DNA from: Caryophanales bacterium UBA3375
GTDB lineage: Bacteria > Bacillota_I > Bacilli_A > UBA3375
DNA length: 24,051 nucleotides
NCBI GenBank assembly: GCA_002359095.1
Contig: DEQD01000009.1
Span: forward strand, 1 to 24,051
Direction of reading: 5' to 3'
Below the pieces are notes generated by a model. The model was not told where the DNA came from. It was given only the letters and a program-made list of their open reading frames with translations, and ran no database searches. Made by a program: the position numbers and the translations under genes. Position 1 is the first letter of the stretch. Every line of letters starts with the position of its first letter. Below are positions 8,306 through 17,231 of the stretch, one piece after another.

Positions 8306-9643
8306 TTACCACATCTCCTTTTTCTTAAGAATATATCTTACTAATATTAAAGCTGTAATTACCGATAAAAAGTCACTAATTGGTTGGGCTAGAATAATTC
8401 CCATTTCCCCTAACATTGGTTGTAAGATATAAAGCAACGGTATAAAATATAATCCTTGACGTAAGATGGATACAAATAAAGCACTGCGAGGATTATTCAT
8501 TGATTGTAGTGAAGCAATACTAATTGTGTATAATCCAATTACAGGGGCTGACATTAATAAAATTCCTGTCATCGTTTCTGCTAACTGATAAATTTGTGTA
8601 TCTGTTGTAAAGGCAGAAAGTAATTGGTATCTAAACATAAACATGAACAATCCAAGCACACTACCTAAACTAACACTATAAATTACACTCCATTTTAAAC
8701 AACCAATAAATCTTTCTTTTAACTTAGCTCCACGACAATAAGACATAATTGGTAAAACTCCATTACTAAGCCCTACTTGAAGTAAACTTGTTAGTAATAA
8801 CAACTTAATACTAACTCCCATCGCAGCAATTGAAACATCACCATAACTGTATAAAATCTTATTAACAAATACAATTGACACACTTCCTAGCAAGTTAGTG
8901 ATTGCTGCTGGAAGTCCAATTAATACCACCATTTTAATAATTGCTGGATTTATACTAAAGTATTTAGGACTAATACTAATCTTAGTATCTTTTTTCCAGA
9001 AATAATAACTACAGTAATATAAAGAAGCTACTGCATTACTAATTAAAGTAGCTATAGCTGCTCCTTTTACCCCCATATTCATACTAAGAATTAAAATTGG
9101 ATCTAAAATAATATTTAAGAAAGTACCAATAATATTACCAAACATACTTTCTTTACTACTACCTTCACTTCGAATCAAATTAGCATTAACTCCTGAAAAG
9201 ATAGTGACTGGTGCAGATAGCCCTATAATTGATACATATTCTTTGGCATAGTCTAAAGTTTCTGGACTTGCTCCTAACATTGAACAAATTGGTTCTAAAT
9301 AAACATTTACAACTATAGCATAGATTGTACCAACAATAATTGCAATCCACGCACAAAAACTACTTATCTTTTTAACCTGGTCATAATCTTTTCTTCCTAA
9401 TGCTTGAGAAATACAAGCACTACCACCAATCCCAATTAATGAACCTAATGTTACTAGGAGCATAAACACAGGTGTTGCAACACTAACTGCTGCTAACATT
9501 GCACTATTATTAGTTTGACCAATAAAGAATGTATCTGCCATGTTATATAATACAATAACTAACATTGCTATAATTGAAGGTATTGCCATTTGTAGAATTA
9601 ACTTAGGCATCTTCATCGTTTCAAATATATTATTCTTTTGCAT
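8306..9643 (-). CDS. MATE family efflux transporter (first of a tandem pair)
   Basis: A 445-residue polytopic membrane protein of the MATE family. Recognisable stretches are YNMADTFFIGQTNNSAMLAAVSVATPVF near residues 33-60, and IGIGGSACISQALGRKDYDQVKKISS, the typical loop after helix 2. It is only distantly similar to the next gene, so the pair looks like an old duplication or two separately recruited transporters. Its ATG is preceded by AAGGA and starts nine bases after uvrA. The second MATE gene follows after one base. Substrate unknown. Confidence 0.92.
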   Translation of the reverse strand: MQKNNIFETMKMPKLILQMAIPSIIAMLVIVLYNMADTFFIGQTNNSAMLAAVSVATPVFMLLVTLGSLIGIGGSACISQALGRKDYDQVKKISSFCAWIAIIVGTIYAIVVNVYLEPICSMLGASPETLDYAKEYVSIIGLSAPVTIFSGVNANLIRSEGSSKESMFGNIIGTFLNIILDPILILSMNMGVKGAAIATLISNAVASLYYCSYYFWKKDTKISISPKYFSINPAIIKMVVLIGLPAAITNLLGSVSIVFVNKILYSYGDVSIAAMGVSIKLLLLTSLLQVGLSNGVLPIMSYCRGAKLKERFIGCLKWSVIYSVSLGSVLGLFMFMFRYQLLSAFTTDTQIYQLAETMTGILLMSAPVIGLYTISIASLQSMNNPRSALFVSILRQGLYFIPLLYILQPMLGEMGIILAQPISDFLSVITALILVRYILKKKEMW

Positions 9644-9652
9644 AACTTCCTT

Positions 9653-12481
9653 CTATTTTTCTAATAATGGTTTTAAATATTTAGCTGTATAACTTTTTTT
9701 ATTTTTAACTACCTCTTCAGGGGTACCACAAGCAACAATCTCACCACCTCTATCTCCACCTTCTGGACCTAAATCGATAATATAATCACTTACCTTAATT
9801 AAATCTAAATTATGTTCAATAATAATCATCGTATTACCATTATCAACTAAACGTTGTAATACTTTAATTAATCGATCTATATCACACGCATGAAGCCCTG
9901 TTGTTGGTTCATCAAGAATATATAATGTGTGACCTGTGGTTACTTTAGTAAGTTCTTTGGCTAATTTAACGCGTTGTGCTTCTCCACCAGATAATACTGT
10001 TGCTGGAGTACCAACTTTTAAATATCCTAAACCTACTTCTTCTAATGTTTGTAGTTTTCTTCTAATATTGGGAATATTTTTAAAGAACTCTAAAGCTTCA
10101 CTTATTTCCATATCAAGAACTTCAGAAATATTCTTACCATTATATTTAACTTCTAATACATCTTCATTATAACGTTTACCATTACATGCTTCACATGTGA
10201 TGTAAACATCAGGTAAGAAGTTCATTTCAATTTTCTTAATACCTTCACCTTCACACTCTTCACAACGACCGCCACGAACATTAAAACTAAAACGTCCTAC
10301 TTGGTATCCACGTGCTTGACTTTCAGGTAATGATGCAAATAGTGCTCTAATATCATCAAATACTCCAATATAAGTAGCAGGGTTACTTCGTGGTGTTCTA
10401 CCAATTGGTTTTTGATCAATTTGAATAACCTTTTTAAAGTCATCAATATTTTTAACCTTAGTTTTAGGATTAACACTAACTCTTGTATCTTTGTTAAAGT
10501 GGTTATATAAATGTTTATATAAAACAGTATTAATTAAAGTTGATTTACCACTACCACTAACTCCAGTTATACATACCATATTATTTTTAGGTATTTTAAC
10601 TTTTAAATCTTTTAAATTATTTTCGTTGGCATGAGTTATTTCAATAAATCCATTATCTTGTTTTCTTCTACTTTCAGGTAATTCTATTTTTTTCTTACCA
10701 CTTAAATATTGACCGGTAATTGATTTAGATACTTTAGCTACTTGTTTAGGTGTACCTTGAGCTACTATCTCCCCACCATAAACACCACTACCAGGACCTA
10801 CATCAATTAACCAGTCAGCTTCTTTCATTGTATCTTCATCATGTTCGACTACAATCAAGGTATTTCCTAAATCACGCATCGATTTAAGTGTTGAGATTAA
10901 ACGATCATTATCACGTTGGTGTAAACCAATTGATGGTTCATCAAGTACATATAATACTCCTGTTAGTTTAGATCCAATTTGTGTTGCTAATCTAATACGT
11001 TGTGCTTCTCCACCTGATAAGGTAGTAGCACTACGTGCTAAATCTAAGTAATCTAAACCTACATTAATCAAGAATTCATAACGTGATTTAATTTCATTAA
11101 ACACTAACTTACCTATCTTTTCTTGTTCTTTAGTAAGTTTTAAGTTATTAAAAAACTCATAACCTTCTTTAATTGACAACTTACTAACTTCATTAATGTT
11201 AAGTCCTCCAATTTTAATTGAAAGAGCTGTTTCATTTAAACGAGAACCATGACATTTTGGACAGTCTGTTTCACTCATTAAACTTTCTAAACTTCTTCGA
11301 GCACGTTCGGATTTAGTTTCCATAAAACGACGTTTAATATTATTACAAACTCCTTCCCATTTAAAGTATCGATCAAAAGTCATTGTACCAAAGTCAGTAG
11401 CTAAATGAATATCTTCATCACTACCATACATAATAATATCTACTTCTTTTTTACTTAATTCTTTAAATGGTTTATCCATATCAATACCAAAAGCATCACA
11501 TACTGAAGTAAGTAACTTAAAGTAATACGTAGTATTACCAAATCCATGAGCACTAATACATTCTTCATTTAATGATAAATCTTGATTAGGAACAATTAAG
11601 TTAATATCTGGTTCTTTTAAACTACCTAAACCATGACAATAACTACAAGCTCCCATTGGAGCATTAAATGAAAATAGTCTTGGTTCTAATTTAGGTACGG
11701 TAAAATCACAATACGGACACGAATAATTACTTGATACTAATTGTTCTTTATCCCCATTTTTAATAACTAATTGTCCATCACCTAATTTAAGTGCTTGTTC
11801 AATTGCATGTAATAACTTATTAGTATCACTGTTTTTTAATTTAAAACGATCAATTACTGGCATAATTGTATGCTTTTTATTTTTCTCTAATTTTATATCT
11901 TCTATTTCTTCTGATAAATCATATAACTTACCATCAATATAAACACGAATATAACCATCAATTAATAGTTTTTCTAATGTTTTTTCATGTCGACCTTTTT
12001 CTTGATAAACTAATGGTGCTAAAATTTCAATTTTTTCGCCTGGATAGTTTTCTAAAATTTCTTTTTTAATACTATCAGGACTTTTGGAAGAAATCTCCAC
12101 ATTATGTTTAGGACAAAAGGGAGTACCAATACGAGCAAATAATAAACGTAAGTAATCTGTTATTTCTGTAATTGTTCCAACAGTAGAACGTGGATTATTA
12201 GAACCAGTTTTTTGATCAATTGAGATTGAAGGACTTAGTCCTTCAATACTATCAACATCTGGTTTTTCACTACCACCTAAAAACTGACGAGCATAGCTAC
12301 TAAGACTTTCAATATAACGTCTTTGTCCTTCAGCATAAATCGTATCAAAAGCAAGTGTAGATTTACCACTACCACTAGGTCCTGTGATTACAACTAACTT
12401 ATCTTTTGGTATATTAATATCGATATCTTTTAAATTGTTTTCTCTTGCACCTTTAATAATAATTTCGTTTTTCTTCTTCAT
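9653..12481 (-). CDS. uvrA: UvrABC excinuclease subunit A
   Basis: The DNA-damage recognition ATPase of nucleotide excision repair, acting with UvrB and UvrC. At 942 residues it is full length. Walker A motifs are at 34-42 (GPSGSGKST) and 640-648 (GVSGSGKST), and the two ABC signatures LSGGEAQR are at about 488 and 842. Four-cysteine zinc sites are visible at Cys255/258/279/282 and Cys740/743/763/766, and another CPKC is near 407. The ATG is preceded by AAGGAG. uvrB, its usual neighbour, is absent here; instead uvrA sits inside an operon with transporters and a nucleoside-kinase-like gene. I saw no SOS-type operator in the short gap before it. Confidence 0.98.
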   Translation of the reverse strand: MKKKNEIIIKGARENNLKDIDINIPKDKLVVITGPSGSGKSTLAFDTIYAEGQRRYIESLSSYARQFLGGSEKPDVDSIEGLSPSISIDQKTGSNNPRSTVGTITEITDYLRLLFARIGTPFCPKHNVEISSKSPDSIKKEILENYPGEKIEILAPLVYQEKGRHEKTLEKLLIDGYIRVYIDGKLYDLSEEIEDIKLEKNKKHTIMPVIDRFKLKNSDTNKLLHAIEQALKLGDGQLVIKNGDKEQLVSSNYSCPYCDFTVPKLEPRLFSFNAPMGACSYCHGLGSLKEPDINLIVPNQDLSLNEECISAHGFGNTTYYFKLLTSVCDAFGIDMDKPFKELSKKEVDIIMYGSDEDIHLATDFGTMTFDRYFKWEGVCNNIKRRFMETKSERARRSLESLMSETDCPKCHGSRLNETALSIKIGGLNINEVSKLSIKEGYEFFNNLKLTKEQEKIGKLVFNEIKSRYEFLINVGLDYLDLARSATTLSGGEAQRIRLATQIGSKLTGVLYVLDEPSIGLHQRDNDRLISTLKSMRDLGNTLIVVEHDEDTMKEADWLIDVGPGSGVYGGEIVAQGTPKQVAKVSKSITGQYLSGKKKIELPESRRKQDNGFIEITHANENNLKDLKVKIPKNNMVCITGVSGSGKSTLINTVLYKHLYNHFNKDTRVSVNPKTKVKNIDDFKKVIQIDQKPIGRTPRSNPATYIGVFDDIRALFASLPESQARGYQVGRFSFNVRGGRCEECEGEGIKKIEMNFLPDVYITCEACNGKRYNEDVLEVKYNGKNISEVLDMEISEALEFFKNIPNIRRKLQTLEEVGLGYLKVGTPATVLSGGEAQRVKLAKELTKVTTGHTLYILDEPTTGLHACDIDRLIKVLQRLVDNGNTMIIIEHNLDLIKVSDYIIDLGPEGGDRGGEIVACGTPEEVVKNKKSYTAKYLKPLLEK

Positions 12482-12502
12482 AATACTCCTTATAAAGCAT
12501 TA

Positions 12503-12527
12503 ATTTAGGATTAAATAATACCTAAAT
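12503..12527 (-). other. Small stem-loop over the stop codon of the kinase-like gene
   Basis: Seven-base arms (12503-12509 and 12521-12527) are complementary, and the loop contains the stop codon of the upstream gene. There is no T run, so it is not a terminator. It lies just upstream of the uvrA ribosome binding site and might influence message stability or coupling. In such A+T-rich DNA it could also be chance. Confidence 0.3.
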
Positions 12528-13134
12528 CTTTGTATACTTGATGATATTTTTCTTCTAAACTAATTCCATTATCTTCAAACATTAAAGGATCTGGTTTATA
12601 GATAATTAATTCAAAATCACCTTTAAAACGATTTAGAATTTCATAAAGTACTTCTTTTTGATTTTTAAAAAAATCATAATTTAGTGATTGTTCAAAATCA
12701 CGTCCACGGTTTTGAACATTAATCACATTTTGATTTGGATCTAAATCAATAAAGATTACTTTATGTTTATCAGCTTGATGATAAATCTTTTTAATTAAGT
12801 CAATATATTCTTCAACTAAACGATTAAATTCTTCATCATGTTTTTGATAGATATTTAAATAAACATAAAATAAATCTTGATAAAAACTTGCATCTTCTAA
12901 AACAATAACATCATCTAGATTTTGATTAGCAAATTGTTTATAAAAATTTTTCTTATGTTTAATAATATATTCTTGACATTTAACTTGATTTTCAGGAGTT
13001 GGTTCTGCTTTTAACCAAGTATTACCCTCTACATCTTCATGGTAATAATAATTAAAAACATTATATGCTTTTAAATGTTCTACAAATGTAGATTTACCTG
13101 AACCAATTGCTCCAATAATACTAACGATTTCCAT
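12511..13134 (-). CDS. Deoxynucleoside kinase-like P-loop protein with altered DRS motif
   Basis: A 207-residue cytosolic protein resembling bacterial deoxyadenosine/deoxyguanosine kinases, which phosphorylate salvaged deoxynucleosides. The P-loop GAIGSGKST is at residues 8-16. The lid pattern NRGRDFEQ at 142-149 fits the family's R-x-R-x-x-E. The position of the family's D/E-R-S...D motif reads D81-A-S-F-Y-Q-D87, so the normally conserved arginine is alanine (codon at 12889-12891). An ATG five codons upstream is in frame, but AAGGA precedes the ATG at 13132-13134 at a good distance, so I use that. The start overlaps the previous gene by 14 bases. It may have a changed substrate or mechanism, or be a related kinase of unknown target. 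Confidence 0.7.
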   Translation of the reverse strand: MEIVSIIGAIGSGKSTFVEHLKAYNVFNYYYHEDVEGNTWLKAEPTPENQVKCQEYIIKHKKNFYKQFANQNLDDVIVLEDASFYQDLFYVYLNIYQKHDEEFNRLVEEYIDLIKKIYHQADKHKVIFIDLDPNQNVINVQNRGRDFEQSLNYDFFKNQKEVLYEILNRFKGDFELIIYKPDPLMFEDNGISLEEKYHQVYKDLGII

Positions 13135-14311
13135 TGTTGTCCTTATCATGTGCTATTACATTATCCATAATTGGATTAAATATTACTTTTAAGAAAGATA
13201 AATCATCTTTTATCTCTTCTTCTTTAATTGTAGTTAATGAACTTACTTGTTCTTCACTTAAATTTAATTTTTCTTTAATAAGATGAGCTATAATAGCTAG
13301 CGTATATTCTTTACGCATTAAAATTGATGTATTATCTGGATATTTTAATAGTGATGCTAAGGCATTACCTGTAGCCATCATCGCAATTACATCTTTCCAC
13401 CCTTTAGATAAATCAAGCTTATCAAAAATAGTATCAAGCACTAAATCAGTACATTCCATCATGTCATTATATATCTCTGGATTAATTTCTAAATCTCCAT
13501 ACATGAATGTAAAATCATAATTTTTAGATATATCATATAAGTTATGACAATATAATCCAGCAATTGCACTAGGTACAAATGCTACTTGTTGTAATGTTGG
13601 ATTAAGTCCTAAAATTTTAAACGCTCCTGGGTTAATAAATAAAAGATTTGTTTTTTCTGAAACAATATTAATATAACTTTCAGCAACTTTAATTAAATCC
13701 TTAATTTCTACTTGTTTTGTTTGTCCAAAAGTTAATAATGGGTCTAAATTATTTCTACTAGTTTTCATTGCTTCAACTAATACCGGATTAACTTCATTAA
13801 AATCAACTGAATTATTAACAAAATCCGCTATTAATTTTATTGTTGGGTCATAATCATAAACTTCTGCTAATTTAGCCCAATCCCATGGTAATTTTTCTTT
13901 TATGATGTTTCTACCTTTTTGTGTTACTTGCTGTTTTAATTGATTAATTTCTTCTATTTTTTCTTCAACAAACTCATTTATTTTTCCAAATGTTTCATCT
14001 ACCTTTTTAACAGTATCATCTATTGCCTTTCTTTGTTCGATAATTGTTCGAATTAATTCTTTTAACTCATTAGGTAGCCCTGGCATTTTTTCAAGCTGGA
14101 CTGCAATCTCATTTGCTTTATCAAATTGATCTGTAGAAAAGTATGCTAGCATTAAATACGATAATGGTTCTAAAGGAACTTCTTTACCTTGCATATTTTC
14201 AAAGTAAAATTCTAATAAATCAATCCCTTTTTGAAAGTCTTGATCTATTACTGCTTGTACTCCACGTTTAAGAGCACTATCTACGTTTTCTTTTAAAATG
14301 ACTCTTGCCAT
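13121..14311 (-). CDS. Unrecognised cytosolic helical protein
   Basis: A 396-residue protein that I do not recognise. It has no signal peptide or membrane helix. Residues 10-95 are amphipathic helices with a TPR-like feel (QDFQKGIDLLEFYFE, then STDQFDKANEIAVQLE). Residues about 95-130 are a charged stretch likely to form a coiled coil. The rest (about 140-396) looks mostly alpha-helical, with the more conserved-looking patches LPWDWAKLAEVY and FVPSAIAGLYCHNLYDIS. The ATG has AAGGGG at a good distance. The gene starts 11 bases after yvcK and overlaps the kinase-like gene by 14 bases, so it is firmly inside the operon. A scaffold or regulator role is only a guess from the TPR-like helices. Confidence 0.75.
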   Translation of the reverse strand: MARVILKENVDSALKRGVQAVIDQDFQKGIDLLEFYFENMQGKEVPLEPLSYLMLAYFSTDQFDKANEIAVQLEKMPGLPNELKELIRTIIEQRKAIDDTVKKVDETFGKINEFVEEKIEEINQLKQQVTQKGRNIIKEKLPWDWAKLAEVYDYDPTIKLIADFVNNSVDFNEVNPVLVEAMKTSRNNLDPLLTFGQTKQVEIKDLIKVAESYINIVSEKTNLLFINPGAFKILGLNPTLQQVAFVPSAIAGLYCHNLYDISKNYDFTFMYGDLEINPEIYNDMMECTDLVLDTIFDKLDLSKGWKDVIAMMATGNALASLLKYPDNTSILMRKEYTLAIIAHLIKEKLNLSEEQVSSLTTIKEEEIKDDLSFLKVIFNPIMDNVIAHDKDNNGNR

Positions 14312-14322
14312 ATTTCCCCTTC

Positions 14323-15249
14323 TTATATTTCTTTACTAATTAAATCTACTACTTTATTAATATTGTGACGAATATGATCATCTTCATCAATAATTAATAA
14401 ATCATCACTAAGTATTTTTGCATCAATTTTATCTTCATCAATTGTTACTAAATTTGCTTTTTCTTTAACATAATTACTAATAATGTTTTTATCTACATCA
14501 TAGTTATTGTTGGCAATAACTACATCTACACCATGATGATTTAGATGTCGATTGATTGCATTAATATGATCACTTACTTTATATTTTTCTGTTTCTCCAC
14601 GTTGGGTCATTAAATTACATAAATAGATAATTTTTCCATCAAAATTATCTAAAGCCTTAATTAAATCTTCAAATAATAAATTAGGAATAATTGATGTATA
14701 TAATGAACCACAACTAAAGATAATTACATCAGCACTATTAACTTCATCAATTACTTCGCTTAAAATTTTTGGATTATCCTCATAAAATAGTTCAATTATT
14801 TTTTCAGGATAAGTCGAAATTTGGTGTTCACCATGAATAATAGCACCACTCTCCATTTTGGCACATAACTTTAAAGAATCATCACTTATTGGTAAAACAG
14901 TTTGTTTTACTCCTAACATCTTACAATATTCTTCACAAGCTATTTTCATCGATCCATAAATATCTGTAAAAGCTGCAAGTACTAGGTTTCCTACTGTATG
15001 ATTATTGATATTTTTATCAAAACGATAATTCATCGCATCAGTCAAACTTTGATCATCACTAAGCGCTAGTGCACAACGTCGTAAATCTCCTGGAGCTGGA
15101 ATATCATAGAAATTTCTAATCTTTCCAGTACTTCCCCCATTATCAGCAGTAGTTACTACCGCACTAATGTCTATATCAAACTTTTTAAGTTCAGATAAGA
15201 CATTACTAAGTCCCGTACCACCACCAAATAATACTACTTTTTTACTCAT
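14323..15249 (-). CDS. yvcK: YvcK/CofD-like gluconeogenesis factor
   Basis: A cytosolic protein of the YvcK family. In Bacillus and Listeria members bind UDP-sugars or a cyclic dinucleotide and are needed for growth on gluconeogenic carbon and for correct cell-wall synthesis. The 308-residue product shows the nucleotide-binding start VVLFGGGTGLSNVL, then TTADNGGSTGKIR (33-45), PGDLRR (53-58) and NHTVGNLVLAAF (83-94), all typical. Its usual neighbours, rapZ (yvcJ) and whiA, are absent. It overlaps the end of transketolase by eight bases (ATGAGTAA), so it is probably translated by coupling. The pairing with transketolase fits a role linking central carbon flux to the envelope. Confidence 0.93.
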   Translation of the reverse strand: MSKKVVLFGGGTGLSNVLSELKKFDIDISAVVTTADNGGSTGKIRNFYDIPAPGDLRRCALALSDDQSLTDAMNYRFDKNINNHTVGNLVLAAFTDIYGSMKIACEEYCKMLGVKQTVLPISDDSLKLCAKMESGAIIHGEHQISTYPEKIIELFYEDNPKILSEVIDEVNSADVIIFSCGSLYTSIIPNLLFEDLIKALDNFDGKIIYLCNLMTQRGETEKYKVSDHINAINRHLNHHGVDVVIANNNYDVDKNIISNYVKEKANLVTIDEDKIDAKILSDDLLIIDEDDHIRHNINKVVDLISKEI

Positions 15250-17143
15250 TAATTTTCTCCATAATACTTGCTTTATCTAAACCAAGATGTTTAATTACAT
15301 CTACAATAGTGCCACTAGCGCCAAAACGATCAACACCAATAATATGATCATGGTTATCTACAAATCGATCCCAACCATAAGTTGATGCAAACTCTATTAC
15401 ATAGTTATTTTCTTTATCTCCAATAATAGAGTTAATATAATCTTTATCTTGTTTGAAGAACAATTCAACACAAGGCATACTAACTACTCTAATATTTCCT
15501 AGTTCTTTAGCAATTTCAATTGCTAAAGATACTTCACTACCTGTAGCAATAATAGTTTTAGTAAAAGTTTGTGGTTGATAAATAACATATCCACCTTTAG
15601 CTACATTACTATATACTTCATTAACATCATCACTTGTAATATGGTTAACTGGTTGTCTAGTTAAACATATTACATTTGGAGTATGAGTTTGCTCATAAGC
15701 TAATTTGTATACTGCCATTGTTTCATGATCATCACATGGTCTAAATACATTTACATTTGGCATACTTCTAAACATTGCCAATTGTTCAACTGGCTGATGG
15801 GTAGGTCCATCTTCTCCTACATACACACTATCATGTGTAAATACATAATTAATTGGTAATCCCATTAAACTAGATAAACGCACAGCAGGTTTTAGATAAT
15901 CACTAAATACTAGGAAAGTAGAAACAAATACATTGTTATGAGCAAACAGATAATATCCATTTGCTATTGCACCCATGGCAAATTCTCTTACTCCATAGTA
16001 AATGTTTTTACTATTATCTAATACATTAGTTTGATTACTACTACTTAAATCTGCACTACCTGTAATCATTAATTCATCTTGTTTAGAAATGTTTTCTAAG
16101 CAAATGTTTCCCGCAGCTCTTGTTGCTATATCTTGCTTGATTGATTCAATACTAATTTCATTAGTTTTGTTATCAATCATGTTTGTTAGTAAATTGTATA
16201 AATATTCATCTTTAGCTTTTAATTTGTTAACTTCTTCTAACCAATTGTTGTATGCGTTATCTCCACGATCAACAATTTCTCTAAAGTCATCATAAACATC
16301 ATCTTCTACACTAAACTCACTAGTTGATTCATAACATTCTTTAGCTTTAGCTAAGTTATCAACACTTAGTGGAGCACCATGTACTTTACTAGTACCTTGA
16401 TCTAAACAACCACGACCAATAATTGTTTTAATTTCAATAATTGTTGGCTTATCACTAGCTTTTGCTTGTGATATCAAGTCACTAATTTGATTTATATCTT
16501 CTCCATCTTCACAACGAAGGTAGTTCCATCCTTGAGCTTCAAATCTTAGTTTGATGTTTTCATTAAAACTAAGATTTAAATCACCATCAAGTGAGATATC
16601 ATTTGAATCATATAAAACAATTAGTTTTTCTAATTGGTTTTTACCGGCAAAAGAACAAGCTTCATAACTTATTCCCTCCATTAAGTCTCCATCACCACAT
16701 AATACGTATGTATAGTTATCAAAAATATTGATACCATCAATATTAAATTTAGTTGCTAAACGTTTAGATGCCAGTGCCATACCAACACCCATCGCAATCC
16801 CTTGTCCTAATGGTCCTGTTGTTACTTCAACACCACATTCACCTACTTCTGGATGCCCTGGGGTTTTAGAACCAATTTGTCTAAACGATTTTAAATCATC
16901 CATACTTATATCAAACCCTAGTAAATGGTTTAAAGCATATAGCATACTGCTACCATGACCAGCACTTAGAATGAAACGATCACGGTTAATCCAATCCGGA
17001 TGATTTGATGTTATATTCATATGATTTTTAAATAATGAATATAACATCGGACTAGCTCCCATAGCAATTCCTGGATGTCCTGAATTTGCTTTATTAATCA
17101 TATCGATTGATAAAGTTCTTATACAATTTACACTTTTATTCAT
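15242..17143 (-). CDS. tkt: Transketolase
   Basis: Thiamine diphosphate-dependent transfer of two-carbon ketol units in the non-oxidative pentose phosphate pathway. The 633 residues are slightly short for the family, but all three domains are present. Active-site motifs are His23 in SGHPG, His63 in AGHGS, GHPE (96-99), the ThDP/metal motif beginning GDGDLMEG (150-157) and ending near SNDISLDG (180-187), and the later GEDGPTHQPVEQ segment. AGGA precedes the ATG at 17141-17143. It is the first gene of the nine-gene minus-strand run, with a putative promoter at 17173-17200. Confidence 0.98.
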   Translation of the reverse strand: MNKSVNCIRTLSIDMINKANSGHPGIAMGASPMLYSLFKNHMNITSNHPDWINRDRFILSAGHGSSMLYALNHLLGFDISMDDLKSFRQIGSKTPGHPEVGECGVEVTTGPLGQGIAMGVGMALASKRLATKFNIDGINIFDNYTYVLCGDGDLMEGISYEACSFAGKNQLEKLIVLYDSNDISLDGDLNLSFNENIKLRFEAQGWNYLRCEDGEDINQISDLISQAKASDKPTIIEIKTIIGRGCLDQGTSKVHGAPLSVDNLAKAKECYESTSEFSVEDDVYDDFREIVDRGDNAYNNWLEEVNKLKAKDEYLYNLLTNMIDNKTNEISIESIKQDIATRAAGNICLENISKQDELMITGSADLSSSNQTNVLDNSKNIYYGVREFAMGAIANGYYLFAHNNVFVSTFLVFSDYLKPAVRLSSLMGLPINYVFTHDSVYVGEDGPTHQPVEQLAMFRSMPNVNVFRPCDDHETMAVYKLAYEQTHTPNVICLTRQPVNHITSDDVNEVYSNVAKGGYVIYQPQTFTKTIIATGSEVSLAIEIAKELGNIRVVSMPCVELFFKQDKDYINSIIGDKENNYVIEFASTYGWDRFVDNHDHIIGVDRFGASGTIVDVIKHLGLDKASIMEKINE

Positions 17144-17172
17144 AATTTTCCTAACCCAAATTGAATATTTTA

Positions 17173-17200
17173 TTTATATTCTTATTATTTTTGCAAACAA
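17173..17200 (-). promoter_or_regulatory. Putative promoter of the tkt operon
   Basis: On the minus strand TTGTTT (17195-17200) is followed after 16 bases by TATAAA (17173-17178). The -35 lies in the descending arm of the terminator of the preceding gene, so terminator and promoter share bases. No other convincing -35/-10 pair is visible in this gap. Confidence 0.5.
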
Positions 17201-17228
17201 AGAGTTGTTAATATACAACTCTTTGTTT
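17195..17228 (-). terminator. Intrinsic terminator after the HNH gene
   Basis: Perfect 14-bp arms (17195-17208 and 17215-17228) enclose a 6-base loop and begin three bases after the HNH stop codon. On the minus strand the stem ends CTCTTTGTTTG, a T-rich though interrupted run. It should separate the lysS-HNH unit from the tkt operon. Confidence 0.8.
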
Positions 17229-17231
17229 TCA

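Noticed and set aside
6961..9643. The two MATE genes as a dedicated heterodimeric exporter
   Set aside because: Characterised MATE proteins work as single chains with an internal duplication; adjacency alone does not support a heterodimer.
13135..13149. Longer start for the kinase-like protein at an upstream ATG
   Set aside because: No ribosome site precedes it, whereas AAGGA is well placed for the ATG at 13132-13134, and the P-loop then lies at the usual distance from the N-terminus.
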